From positions 1-32,544 of the forward strand of contig JAOAFP010000007.1 of NCBI GenBank assembly GCA_026416215.1: a stretch of DNA of 32,544 bases, read 5' to 3'. Positions 7,851-16,142 of this stretch are shown one piece after another. A program made the translations under genes and the position numbers. Numbering within the stretch: the first letter of the stretch is position 1; every line of letters begins with the position of its first letter. Source of the DNA: Negativicutes bacterium. Lineage in GTDB: Bacteria > Bacillota > Negativicutes > SKW292. The notes beneath the pieces are model-generated. The model saw nothing but the letters and a program-made list of their open reading frames with translations, had not been told where the DNA came from and did no database searches.

Positions 7851-8925
7851 GTTCTGTCAGGCTACTTTGTTCACCTGTCCTAGGATCAGGCGGGGACAGC
7901 TGCTTCAGTTGTACATGCAGGCAGTGGCGGCCGGTGCCGGTGGGGGGGAACGGCAGATACTGGCGGCTGCGGCCGGAATCCTGACCGCCGATCAGCTGTC
8001 GGGACTGAGGGAGCACTGGCGGAGGCGCAGCCCGGAGTGGCTGGCCGAACGGTGCCGGCAACTGGGGGCTGAGGTGATCGTTATCGATGACCGGGAATAT
8101 CCGCTGTACCTGAGATCTATCCACCGGCCGCCGCTGGTGTTGTTCTGCCGGGGCAGGCTGCCGGTGGACGGGGCTGACTGCCTGGCCGTGGTGGGAATGC
8201 GGAGGGCATCAGCCTATGGTCGGCAGGTGGCCAGTCAGCTGGCCCGGCAGCTGGCCGAACGGGGAGTGACCATTGTCAGCGGGGCGGCACGGGGGATCGA
8301 CACTGCCGCCCACCAGGGGGCACTGGCGGCCGACGGCGGGCGGACGGTGGCCGTGCTGGGGTGTGGTCTGGACTATGTATACCCGCCGGAAAACAGGCGG
8401 CTGTTGGCCGATATCGCCGAGCGGGGGGCGGTGGTCAGCGAGTATTTGCCGGGGACCAGGCCGTTCCTGGGCCATTTTCCCCAACGCAACCGGATTATCA
8501 GCGGTCTGTGCTGGGGAACGCTGGTGGTCGAGGCGGCGGAGCGGAGCGGTGCGCTGATAACGGCTGATTTCGCCCTTGAACAGGGCCGGGAGGTATACGC
8601 TGTGCCGGGGCCGGTCACCGGTGGCAACAGCCGCGGCTGTCACTGGCTGATCAAACAGGGGGCCAAGCTGGTGGATGGTGTGGATGACATTGCCGGGGAT
8701 TACCGGTTGCCGGCCGGTAAGGGCAAAAGTCAGACACCGCCTGACTTGACGGTCGATGAAAAAATGCTTTATGATTGCCTGCGGGCTGATCGACCGCTGG
8801 CGGCCGATGAGCTGATTGAAATGACCGGAATGCCGGCGGCCCGGATGTCAGCAGCCCTGATGGGCCTGGTGCTTAAGGACGCCGCTGTCGAACACCCGGG
8901 CCAGATGTACAGCCGCGGCTGGTAG
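7843..8925 (+). CDS. dprA: DNA-processing protein DprA
   Basis: Binds incoming single-stranded DNA during transformation and loads RecA. The 360-residue protein has an N-terminal helical region, the Rossmann-like DprA core with VGMRR (117-121, usually VGSR), SGAARGIDTAAH (146-157) and FPQRNRIISGL (212-222), and a C-terminal winged-helix domain (about 300-358). The TTG start at 7843 is set by AAGGAGGA about 8 bases upstream, inside the preceding gene, with an 8-base overlap. This suggests coupling to the glycosyltransferase gene. dprA next to topA is a common arrangement in Bacillota. Confidence 0.93.
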   Translation: MDKFCQATLFTCPRIRRGQLLQLYMQAVAAGAGGGERQILAAAAGILTADQLSGLREHWRRRSPEWLAERCRQLGAEVIVIDDREYPLYLRSIHRPPLVLFCRGRLPVDGADCLAVVGMRRASAYGRQVASQLARQLAERGVTIVSGAARGIDTAAHQGALAADGGRTVAVLGCGLDYVYPPENRRLLADIAERGAVVSEYLPGTRPFLGHFPQRNRIISGLCWGTLVVEAAERSGALITADFALEQGREVYAVPGPVTGGNSRGCHWLIKQGAKLVDGVDDIAGDYRLPAGKGKSQTPPDLTVDEKMLYDCLRADRPLAADELIEMTGMPAARMSAALMGLVLKDAAVEHPGQMYSRGW

Positions 8926-8963
8926 CGGCGGCGGGAGATGACGGTGACGAAAGTGTCTGAACG

Positions 8964-11168
8964 ATGAAAAATCTGCTGATTGTCGAGTCCCCGACCAAGG
9001 CGCGGACGATCGAAAAGTATCTGGGAAAAGACTATCAGGTCAGGGCGTCGATGGGGCACCTGCGCGACCTGCCCAAATCGCGCCTGGCAGTGGACGTCGA
9101 CAACGGGTTTGTCCCAGAGTATGTAACTATCAGGGGCAAGGCCGGCCTGATCAGGGAATTGCGGAAACTGGCCGGTGCGGCCGACAGGGTGCTGTTGGCC
9201 ACCGACCCCGACCGTGAAGGGGAGGCCATTGCCTGGCAGCTGGCGGAAATCTTGTCCCTGCCGGCCGATGGCTGTTGCCGGGTGGAATTCAACGAGATTA
9301 CCAAGGGGACGGTAGCGGCGGCGATAAGCCGTCCGCGCCCGGTTGACGGTGGCCGGGTTGAGGCTCAGCAGGCCCGGCGGATACTCGACCGGCTGGTGGG
9401 CTACCGGCTCAGCCCGCTGCTGTGGAAAAAGGTCAGGCGGGGACTGAGTGCCGGCCGGGTACAGTCGGTGGCGGTGCGTCTGATCTGCGACCGCGAACAG
9501 GAACGGGAGAATTTTGTCGTCGAGGAGTACTGGACCATTCACGCCTGGTTGATGACAGAGAATGGAGAACGGCTGGTGGCCGAGCTGTCGGCAATCGACC
9601 GGGCCAGGCCGGCCATTGCCGATCAGGAACGGGCAGCGGCTGTCTGCCGGGAAATTGAACAGCAGGAATTTTGGGTCGGTGAGGTCAAGGAAGCCGTTCG
9701 CCGCCGCAACCCGCTGCCGCCGTTCATAACCAGCAGCCTGCAGCAGGATGCATCGCGCAAGCTGGGGTTTTCCGGCAAGCGGACGATGCTGATAGCCCAG
9801 CAGCTGTACGAGGGGCTGCCGATCGGCCAGTCCGGCCCGGTGGGGCTGATCACCTACATGCGGACCGATTCCACCAGGGTGGCGGAGAGTTTTCAGCAGG
9901 AGGCCCGGCAATATATTGCCCGGACCTACGGTCAGGATTATCTGCCGGCCAGGCCGCCGCAGTACGTAAAGAAGCAGGCCCAGGACGCCCACGAGGCAAT
10001 CCGCCCGACGACCATAAGCCTGCCGCCGGAAACAGTCAGACCCCACCTGACAGCTGATCAGTACAGGGTATATCAGCTGATCTGGCAGAGATTCATTGCC
10101 AGCCAGATGGGAGCGGCGGTTTACGATACGGTGGCGGCGAAGCTGACCGCCGGCCGGTTTGGATTCAAGGCCGGCGGCTCAGTTCTGAGATTTGCCGGCT
10201 GGCTGGCGGTGTACAGCGACGAAGCGGAGGAGAATGACCGGCCAATTCCCAAGCTTGCCGCCGGGCAGCGGCTGACATGCGAGGGCGTGGAGGGTAAACA
10301 GCATTTTACCGAGCCACCGCCCCGGTTCAATGAGGCCAGTCTGATCAAGCTCCTGGAGGAAAAGGGGATAGGCAGGCCAAGCACTTACGCCACAATCATC
10401 AGCACCATCCAGGACCGCGGTTATGTGGCCATGGAGGACAAACGCTTTTATCCCACGGTGCTGGGCAGGACGGTAAACGACTTGCTGCTGGACAATTTTG
10501 CCGAGATTGTCGATGTTGATTTCACAGCGACAATGGAGGAAAGGCTGGATCTGATTGCCGAGGGCCGGGACAGCCGCCAGGTGTTGCTCAGCGAGTTTTA
10601 CCGGCGGTTTGCGGCCGAGGTGGAGCGGGCTGAACGGGAACTGCCGCGGGTCAGGATGCCGGAACAGGTAACCGGCGAGATTTGCGAGAAGTGCGGTAAA
10701 AATATGGTGATCCGGTCGGGGCGGTTCGGCGAGTTCCTGGCCTGTCCGGGCTGGCCGGAGTGTAAAAATGCCAAGCCGCTGGCGGTCAGGGTGGATGCCG
10801 TCTGTCCGCTGTGCGGCGGTCAGGTGCTGGAAAAAAAAGGAAAAAACCGGAAGAAATTTTACAGCTGCGCCAACTATCCCCAGTGCGGCTTTACCAGCTG
10901 GGGGATCCCGGTGGCCGACAGCCAGTGCCCGCAGTGCGGAAGCTATCTGGTCCGCAACCCGGGCAGGGGCCGCCGGAAAGAGGTGTGCGGCAACAGCAGG
11001 TGCTCTGATCGTATGCCGGCAGGCGTGAAAAAAAAGACTACCGGCAAACGGCAGCCAACCGGCAGGAAGAGACCGGCGGCCACCCCAGCCGGCCGCACGG
11101 CCGGCAAGGGGCAAAGGAGACCGGCAGGTACCGCCGGGCGGACAGCCGCCGGCAAACGAAAAAAATGA
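8964..11168 (+). CDS. topA: DNA topoisomerase I (type IA) with a long basic C-terminal tail
   Basis: Relaxes negative supercoils by single-strand passage. The 734-residue protein has the TOPRIM domain at the N-terminus (catalytic E8 in IVESPTKA; DPDREGE at 81-87 with D81, D83 and E85), the active-site tyrosine Y298 in GLITYMRTDST, and HEAIRPT further on. Three C4 zinc ribbons follow, starting at CEKC, CPLC and CPQC (about 575-680). The last 51 residues (684-734) are a Lys/Arg/Pro/Ala/Gly/Thr tail resembling histone H1-type or mycobacterial TopA tails. The RBS is weak. The gene starts 38 bases after dprA, and a terminator follows immediately. Confidence 0.96.
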   Translation: MKNLLIVESPTKARTIEKYLGKDYQVRASMGHLRDLPKSRLAVDVDNGFVPEYVTIRGKAGLIRELRKLAGAADRVLLATDPDREGEAIAWQLAEILSLPADGCCRVEFNEITKGTVAAAISRPRPVDGGRVEAQQARRILDRLVGYRLSPLLWKKVRRGLSAGRVQSVAVRLICDREQERENFVVEEYWTIHAWLMTENGERLVAELSAIDRARPAIADQERAAAVCREIEQQEFWVGEVKEAVRRRNPLPPFITSSLQQDASRKLGFSGKRTMLIAQQLYEGLPIGQSGPVGLITYMRTDSTRVAESFQQEARQYIARTYGQDYLPARPPQYVKKQAQDAHEAIRPTTISLPPETVRPHLTADQYRVYQLIWQRFIASQMGAAVYDTVAAKLTAGRFGFKAGGSVLRFAGWLAVYSDEAEENDRPIPKLAAGQRLTCEGVEGKQHFTEPPPRFNEASLIKLLEEKGIGRPSTYATIISTIQDRGYVAMEDKRFYPTVLGRTVNDLLLDNFAEIVDVDFTATMEERLDLIAEGRDSRQVLLSEFYRRFAAEVERAERELPRVRMPEQVTGEICEKCGKNMVIRSGRFGEFLACPGWPECKNAKPLAVRVDAVCPLCGGQVLEKKGKNRKKFYSCANYPQCGFTSWGIPVADSQCPQCGSYLVRNPGRGRRKEVCGNSRCSDRMPAGVKKKTTGKRQPTGRKRPAATPAGRTAGKGQRRPAGTAGRTAAGKRKK

Positions 11169-11173
11169 CCGAG

Positions 11174-11202
11174 AACGCTCCGCTGCCGGCGGAGCGTTTT
11201 GT
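11174..11202 (+). terminator. Rho-independent terminator after topA
   Basis: AACGCTCCGC (11174-11183) and GCGGAGCGTT (11189-11198) form a perfect 10-bp stem with a TGCCG loop, followed by a short T run. It lies 6 bases after the topA stop and separates topA from the FtsA-like gene. Confidence 0.8.
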
Positions 11203-11352
11203 CCAGCCGACGGGACTGGGTAGCCGGGCAGGGGCGATGACCGGGAATGGCAAGGCTGGACGCAGCCGGCGGCAGGGCAGGATATTGGCAGCCGGTGTGG
11301 AATGAACCGGGCAGGGCCGTTCGGTAATTTTAAATTGCAACGGAGAATGACA

Positions 11353-13488
11353 ATGAATCCGCTTTTTGCCCTTGACATAGGCACCCGCAGCGTGGTGGGG
11401 ATAGTCGGACGGCTGGACGATCAGCAACAGATCGTCGTTCAGTCGCACTACCGGCTGGAGCACAGAAAACGAGCCATGCTCGACGGGCAGATCCACGATG
11501 TGCCGGAGGTGGCACGGGTGTTGGCGGCGGTGCGGAAAAAACTCAGTGAGGCCGGAGGTCCGCTGACCGAGGTGGCAGTGGCGGCGGCCGGGCGGGCGCT
11601 ACTGACCACCCGGGCTGATGCCGAGCTGCATTTTTCGCCGGCATCACCGCTCAGCCGGCAGGATGAGCACGCCATCGAACTGCTGGCGGTACAGGCCGCC
11701 CAGCGGCAACTGGCCCTGTCGTACGATGAGCGGGCGGCCGCCCAGTACTACTGTGTGGGCTACAGTGTGATCAGCTACCATCTCGATGATTATCCGCTGA
11801 AGAGCCTGGTCGGCCAGACCGGTCGGCACGGCCGGGCGGAAATAGTGGCAACTTTTCTGCCCAGGCAGGTGATCGACAGCCTGCAGGTGGCGGTAAACGA
11901 AGCCGGCATGGAAATTGCCTCGCTGACTCTCGAGCCGATTGCCGCGATCCATCTGCTGGTTCCCGATACCATGCGCCACCTCAACCTCGTGCTGGTGGAC
12001 GTGGGGGCGGGGACCTCGGACATAGCTGTCACCAGTGACGGGGCGATTGTCGCCTATGGGATGGTGCCGCATGCCGGTGACGAGATCACCGAGGAACTGT
12101 CCCAGCAGTACCTGCTGGATTTCAACGAGGCTGAGTGGCTTAAGATCGCTTACAGCCGGGCGGCAGAGGGAGCGGAGCTGACTGCCCGCAACGTACTGGG
12201 ACGGGAAATTTTGGTTGCCCGGTCGGCGGTGGCGGCCTGCGTAGACCGGGCGGTTGCCCGGCTGGCCGATGAAATCGGCCGGGAGATCATCCAGCTGAAC
12301 GGTAAGCTGCCACAGGCTGTGCTGTTAGTCGGCGGCGGGGCCATGACCCCCAATCTGGATAAGTTTCTGGCCGGGCGGCTGGGGTTGCCGACGGAGCGGA
12401 TTGCCGTCCGCCGTCCGGACACGGTGGGCGGGTTTCTTAACCTGCCGGAAGAACTGTCGGCGTCGGACGCGGTTACCCCGCTGGGGATCATCGCACTGGC
12501 CGGCCGGCAGCGCTACCAGTTTATAACGGTGACTGTCAACGGCGAACGGTACCGGCTGTTTAATCTGGGGCGGCTGACGGTGGCAGACGGGCTGCTGGCG
12601 GCCGGCAGCGATCTGCGACGGGTGTTCGGCCAGCCAGGCAAAGGACTGACGGTGACGATCAACGGGCAGACCCGGACTGTCCCCGGGACGCTGAACCAAC
12701 CGGGCGAAGTGAGGAAGAACGGCGAAGTGTGCGCCATGGAAACCGGTCTTGACGACGGTGACGTGTTGACTGTGGTCCACGGGGTGGACGGCAGTCCCCC
12801 GCAGCTGACGGTGGCCGATTTGCTGCCGGTCCATGCCGCGGTGGAAATTTCAGTCAACGGCAAGGAATACCGGCTGGACGGAATGGTTAGCATCAATGGC
12901 CGTCGTGCCCGGTATGACACGCCGGTGGGCGATCGCGACGTGATCGTAACTGAAAATTTTGGCCGCATCGGTGAAATTCTTCAGTATTTCACCATCGACC
13001 ACACGGCACCGTCCTGCGAATTTTTCGTCAACGGCGAACGCCGTCAGTATCAGGCCCGGACCGAAATCCGCCTTAACGGCCAGCTGTGTGGCCCCGATCA
13101 ACTGGTATCGCCCGGTGACCGGGTGGAGATCGAGTTTTCCGGGGCGCCGACGGTTGGGGAACTGGTTAATGAGGACTGTGGGGACGATCAGTACATCACT
13201 CTGACCTTCAACGGCCAGCGCTGCGATCTGGCGGTGGCCCGCAACCAGCTGCTGCTGGACGGACAGGAAGTCGAACCGCACACCAGAATTTATCCCCGGG
13301 CCGAGCTGGTGATCAACCGGCAACGACTTAGCCAGCCTATCGTCAGCGACGTGCTGCTGGCGGCCGGCTACCAGCCACCGCTGTCGGTGGGGCGCGGGAA
13401 AATTTTTATCACCGTTAACGGCCGGCCGGCAGAGTTTATCACTCCGGTGGCGGCCGGTGACGAAATTACGATCGGGGTGACTGAATAG
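11353..13488 (+). CDS. FtsA-like actin-fold ATPase with C-terminal 'VNG' repeat tail
   Basis: Residues 1 to about 385 form an FtsA-type actin-fold domain: phosphate-1 motif FALDIGTRSVVGIVG (5-19), a 1C/SHS2-like insert (about 85-165), phosphate-2 motif VDVGAGTSDIAV (215-226) and adenosine motif VLLVGGGAMTPNL (323-335). The 711 residues far exceed the roughly 420 of division FtsA. From about 390 on there are repeated strands of the form hydrophobic-x-V/I/F-N-G, with Asn at 396, 437, 502, 560, 620 and 689, spaced about 60 apart in the later part. Secondary NG/DG turns (456, 515, 575, 636) and GD-x-h-x-h ends (469, 588, 702) fit a beta-grasp or ubiquitin-like repeat (inference). No amphipathic FtsA membrane helix is seen at the end. 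The ATG at 11353 is 7 bases after ACGGAG; one at 11347 is too close to it. The stop abuts the next ATG. Exact role is unknown; it is probably not the division FtsA itself. Confidence 0.8.
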   Translation: MNPLFALDIGTRSVVGIVGRLDDQQQIVVQSHYRLEHRKRAMLDGQIHDVPEVARVLAAVRKKLSEAGGPLTEVAVAAAGRALLTTRADAELHFSPASPLSRQDEHAIELLAVQAAQRQLALSYDERAAAQYYCVGYSVISYHLDDYPLKSLVGQTGRHGRAEIVATFLPRQVIDSLQVAVNEAGMEIASLTLEPIAAIHLLVPDTMRHLNLVLVDVGAGTSDIAVTSDGAIVAYGMVPHAGDEITEELSQQYLLDFNEAEWLKIAYSRAAEGAELTARNVLGREILVARSAVAACVDRAVARLADEIGREIIQLNGKLPQAVLLVGGGAMTPNLDKFLAGRLGLPTERIAVRRPDTVGGFLNLPEELSASDAVTPLGIIALAGRQRYQFITVTVNGERYRLFNLGRLTVADGLLAAGSDLRRVFGQPGKGLTVTINGQTRTVPGTLNQPGEVRKNGEVCAMETGLDDGDVLTVVHGVDGSPPQLTVADLLPVHAAVEISVNGKEYRLDGMVSINGRRARYDTPVGDRDVIVTENFGRIGEILQYFTIDHTAPSCEFFVNGERRQYQARTEIRLNGQLCGPDQLVSPGDRVEIEFSGAPTVGELVNEDCGDDQYITLTFNGQRCDLAVARNQLLLDGQEVEPHTRIYPRAELVINRQRLSQPIVSDVLLAAGYQPPLSVGRGKIFITVNGRPAEFITPVAAGDEITIGVTE

Positions 13489-14430
13489 ATGACAAAGACG
13501 GGCCGTCGCGGTTATGACGAGCTGATAACTGCCGGCGACTGGCGGCGAATGCTGCAGGGAGCTTATCTGGCCTTTGTCAGGGAATACCACGCCATTGACC
13601 GGCTGAACTGCCGGGATGGGGTTAAAGGCGACACCGGAACCAACTTGCTGCTGACGGTGATGGCTGCACACCGGACGGCCCAGGCGACTGGTCAGGACGA
13701 CGGGCTGGGCGTGGTCTGCCGGCGGGCGGCCGACAGTGCCAGGCTGGCCGCCCGTGGTGCGGCGGGGAAGGTACTGGCCACTATGATGGACGGTCTGGCT
13801 GCCGGTCTGGCCGGTGAGGATAAGGCCACGGCGGCCAAAATGAGCCGGGCCCTGCAGCGGGCCATTCTGGCTGCCTACCGGGCTTCGGCCCGACCGGACG
13901 AAGGGGCGATGGTGGTGATCAGCCGGGCGATGGCCAGAGGGGCCCGGGCGGCCTTGTCCCGGCACTGGTCACTGGCCGAAGTGCTGGCTGCGGCGATTGA
14001 AGTGGGTGAGGAGGAAATTGGCCGCTGGGCAGATGCCGGCCGGACCGGGGGCTGGCAGGATCCGGGCGCCAGGGGGTTACTCCTGTTTCTGCGCGGCTGC
14101 CGGGAAGGATTGCTGGGGGCCAGTGACAGTCCCGAGGCCGATTTCGACCTCTGCCTGGAGCCGGTGGACGAACGGGGACAACCACTGACCAGCGGGGAAA
14201 TACTGCCGTACCGCCTGCGCCTGACCGTGAACGGCGCCCGTCTGCCGGCGGCAGCTGTAACCCGACAGTTGCTGGGGCTGGGGCGGGAGGTGATGGTTAA
14301 CCGCAACGGCGACCGGCTGACCGTCGGATTGGACACCGCCGCACCGGGCAGGGTGATCGACTGTGCCCTGTCGTGGGGGATAATCGGTGAGGTAAAAATT
14401 GTCAGCCGGGCAGATGCCGGGGATGGCTGA
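13489..14430 (+). CDS. FakA/DhaL (DAK2)-like protein with altered active-site motifs, lacking the C-terminal domain
   Basis: The 313-residue protein aligns by eye with the N-terminal and middle parts of fatty-acid kinase FakA. IDRLNCRDGVKGDTGTNLL (36-54) matches the DhaL metal-binding loop, normally VPDGDTGTN. LAARGAAGKVLA (86-97) matches GARGNSG, RPDEGA (135-140) matches PVEGT, and DPGARGL (191-197) matches DAGGKGL. A middle segment (about 240-305) ends PGRVIDCALSWGIIGEVKIV, like FakA. The first metal Asp is K46, and the Asn/Ser and Thr of two other motifs are Ala, so kinase activity is doubtful. The FakA C-terminal domain is absent. The ATG directly follows the stop of the FtsA-like gene, so the two are translationally linked. 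The usual Asp23-family neighbour is absent. Confidence 0.7.
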   Translation: MTKTGRRGYDELITAGDWRRMLQGAYLAFVREYHAIDRLNCRDGVKGDTGTNLLLTVMAAHRTAQATGQDDGLGVVCRRAADSARLAARGAAGKVLATMMDGLAAGLAGEDKATAAKMSRALQRAILAAYRASARPDEGAMVVISRAMARGARAALSRHWSLAEVLAAAIEVGEEEIGRWADAGRTGGWQDPGARGLLLFLRGCREGLLGASDSPEADFDLCLEPVDERGQPLTSGEILPYRLRLTVNGARLPAAAVTRQLLGLGREVMVNRNGDRLTVGLDTAAPGRVIDCALSWGIIGEVKIVSRADAGDG

Positions 14431-14453
14431 CGGCAGCATCCGCAGCCGTAGCG

Positions 14454-14470
14454 GCCGGCCGTCGGCCGGC
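14454..14470 (+). repeat. GC-rich hairpin between the FakA-like gene and hutH
   Basis: GCCGGCC (14454-14460) and GGCCGGC (14464-14470) form a perfect stem with a 3-base loop. No T run follows, so it is not a clear terminator. It could pause RNA polymerase or protect an mRNA end, or be a by-product of high GC. Confidence 0.4.
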
Positions 14471-14507
14471 GTCTGCTGGTAGCGAAATTACGGAGGTGGG
14501 GTGGCTG

Positions 14508-16040
14508 GTGACGACGTTATACCTTGACGGGCACAGCCTGACGGTTGAAGATGTCGAGGCGGTGGCCCGGCGCTGGCGGCCGGTGTCGATCAGTCAGCTG
14601 GGTGTTGAGCAGCTTCGGCGCAGCCGGGCGGTAGTTGACCGGGTGCTGGCGGACGAGGTTCCCATGTACGGCATTTCGACCGGATTTGGCGAACTGAGTT
14701 CGGTGTACATTGTGGCGGATAAGCGGGCACTACTCCAGTACAACCTGATCGTCAGCCACGCAGCGGGAACAGGCGGGCTGCTGCCGGTTGACACTGCCCG
14801 GGCGGTAATGCTGCTCAGGCTGAACTCGTTGTGTAAGGGGTTTTCCGGGGTCAGACCGGAAACGGCCGGATTTATCGCCGAAATGCTTAACCGCCGGGTG
14901 ACTCCGGCCATTCCCTGCAAGGGATCGGTGGGAGCCAGCGGCGATCTGGCGCCGCTGGCCCACATGGCACTGGCGATGATCGGCGAGGGCGAGGTGTTTT
15001 ACAATGACCGGCTCTGGCCGGCCCGGCAGGCCCTGGCCGAAGTGGGGCTAATCCCGCTGGAGCTGGCCGGCAAAGAGGGGCTGGCCCTGATCAACGGCAC
15101 ATCGGTAATGTCGGCCTACGGCAACCTGGCCTGTTATGATGCCGGGCAGCTGCTGAAGCTGGCGGACATCGCCGGTGCCATGTCGCTGGAAGCCCTGAAG
15201 GGCACCCGGCGGGCCTTCGACCCGCGGGTGGCGGCTGTACGTCCCCACCCCGGGCAGGCAGCCACCGCCGACAATATCCTGCGGCTGACCGGGGACAGCG
15301 AGATTATTGCCTCGCATGCCAACTGCCGACGGGTGCAGGATGCTTATTCGCTGCGCTGCATATCCCAGGTCCACGGGGCATCGAAGGATGCCTGGCGGCG
15401 GGTGCGGGAGGTGCTGGACACCGAGAACAATTCGGTGACCGACAATCCGCTGATTATGCCGGACAGCGGCGAAATAATATCCGGTGGTAATTTCCATGGT
15501 CAGCCGGTGGCTTTGGTTATGGATTATGCCAAGGTGGCAACGGCTGAAATCGGCAATATTGCCGAGCGGCGAATCGCCCGGCTGGTCGACCCGGCCCTCA
15601 GCGGGCTGCCACCATTTCTGACTGCCAACGCCGGACTGCACTCGGGGATGATGATCATGCAGTACACAGCGGCCGCTCTGGTATCGGAAAACAAAGTGCT
15701 CTGCCATCCGGCCAGCTGTGATTCCATCCCCACCTCGGCCAACCAGGAGGATCACGTCAGCATGGGTACGATAGCCGCCCGCCAGCTTGGGGAAATACTG
15801 GAAAATGTCCGCAGTGTGGTGGCTATCGAATTGTTGTGTGCCGCCCAGGCGCTGGACTTCATGAAGCCGCTGCGGCCTGGGGTGGGGGTGGCGGCGGCCC
15901 GGACAGCCATTCGTGAGCTGGTCCCCCACTGGCAAGTCGACCGAATTGCCGCAGCTGACATGGAGGCTGTCCGGCGGATGGTGGCCGATGGCAGTCTGCT
16001 GGCCAGGGTGGAGGGAGCGGTTGGCAGTCTAGCGGTCTGA
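14508..16040 (+). CDS. hutH: Histidine ammonia-lyase
   Basis: Deaminates L-histidine to urocanate. The 510-residue protein carries the MIO-forming Ala143-Ser144-Gly145 triad in GSVGASGDLAPL, the catalytic loop tyrosine Y54 (MYGISTGFGEL) and S83-H84 in NLIVSHAAGTG, a Ser-His pair typical of histidine-specific members rather than Phe/Tyr lyases. It also has the C-terminal NQEDHVSMG motif. The GTG at 14508 is preferred: GGAGGTGGGG lies at 14492-14501 and the protein then begins MTTLYLDGHSLTVEDV, as in relatives. An upstream in-frame GTG at 14496 lies within the RBS. No hutU, hutI or hutG is nearby. A strong terminator follows. Confidence 0.93.
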   Translation: MTTLYLDGHSLTVEDVEAVARRWRPVSISQLGVEQLRRSRAVVDRVLADEVPMYGISTGFGELSSVYIVADKRALLQYNLIVSHAAGTGGLLPVDTARAVMLLRLNSLCKGFSGVRPETAGFIAEMLNRRVTPAIPCKGSVGASGDLAPLAHMALAMIGEGEVFYNDRLWPARQALAEVGLIPLELAGKEGLALINGTSVMSAYGNLACYDAGQLLKLADIAGAMSLEALKGTRRAFDPRVAAVRPHPGQAATADNILRLTGDSEIIASHANCRRVQDAYSLRCISQVHGASKDAWRRVREVLDTENNSVTDNPLIMPDSGEIISGGNFHGQPVALVMDYAKVATAEIGNIAERRIARLVDPALSGLPPFLTANAGLHSGMMIMQYTAAALVSENKVLCHPASCDSIPTSANQEDHVSMGTIAARQLGEILENVRSVVAIELLCAAQALDFMKPLRPGVGVAAARTAIRELVPHWQVDRIAAADMEAVRRMVADGSLLARVEGAVGSLAV

Positions 16041-16067
16041 GTCCCGGTGTGCGACGATGGTGGCACA

Positions 16068-16107
16068 AAAATTAAGAGCCTGCTTGCCGGGGCAGGCTCT
16101 TAATTTT
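16068..16107. terminator. Bidirectional terminator between convergent hutH and the serine-hydrolase-like gene
   Basis: AAAATTAAGAGCCTGC (16068-16083) and GCAGGCTCTTAATTTT (16092-16107) are a perfect 16-bp inverted repeat with an 8-base loop. Each arm ends in A/T-rich sequence, giving a U-run in both directions. It lies in the 102-base gap between two genes that point at each other. Confidence 0.92.
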
Positions 16108-16142
16108 GTCCGGGTTTTTGCGCCGGCCGGTGGCCGGCATGG

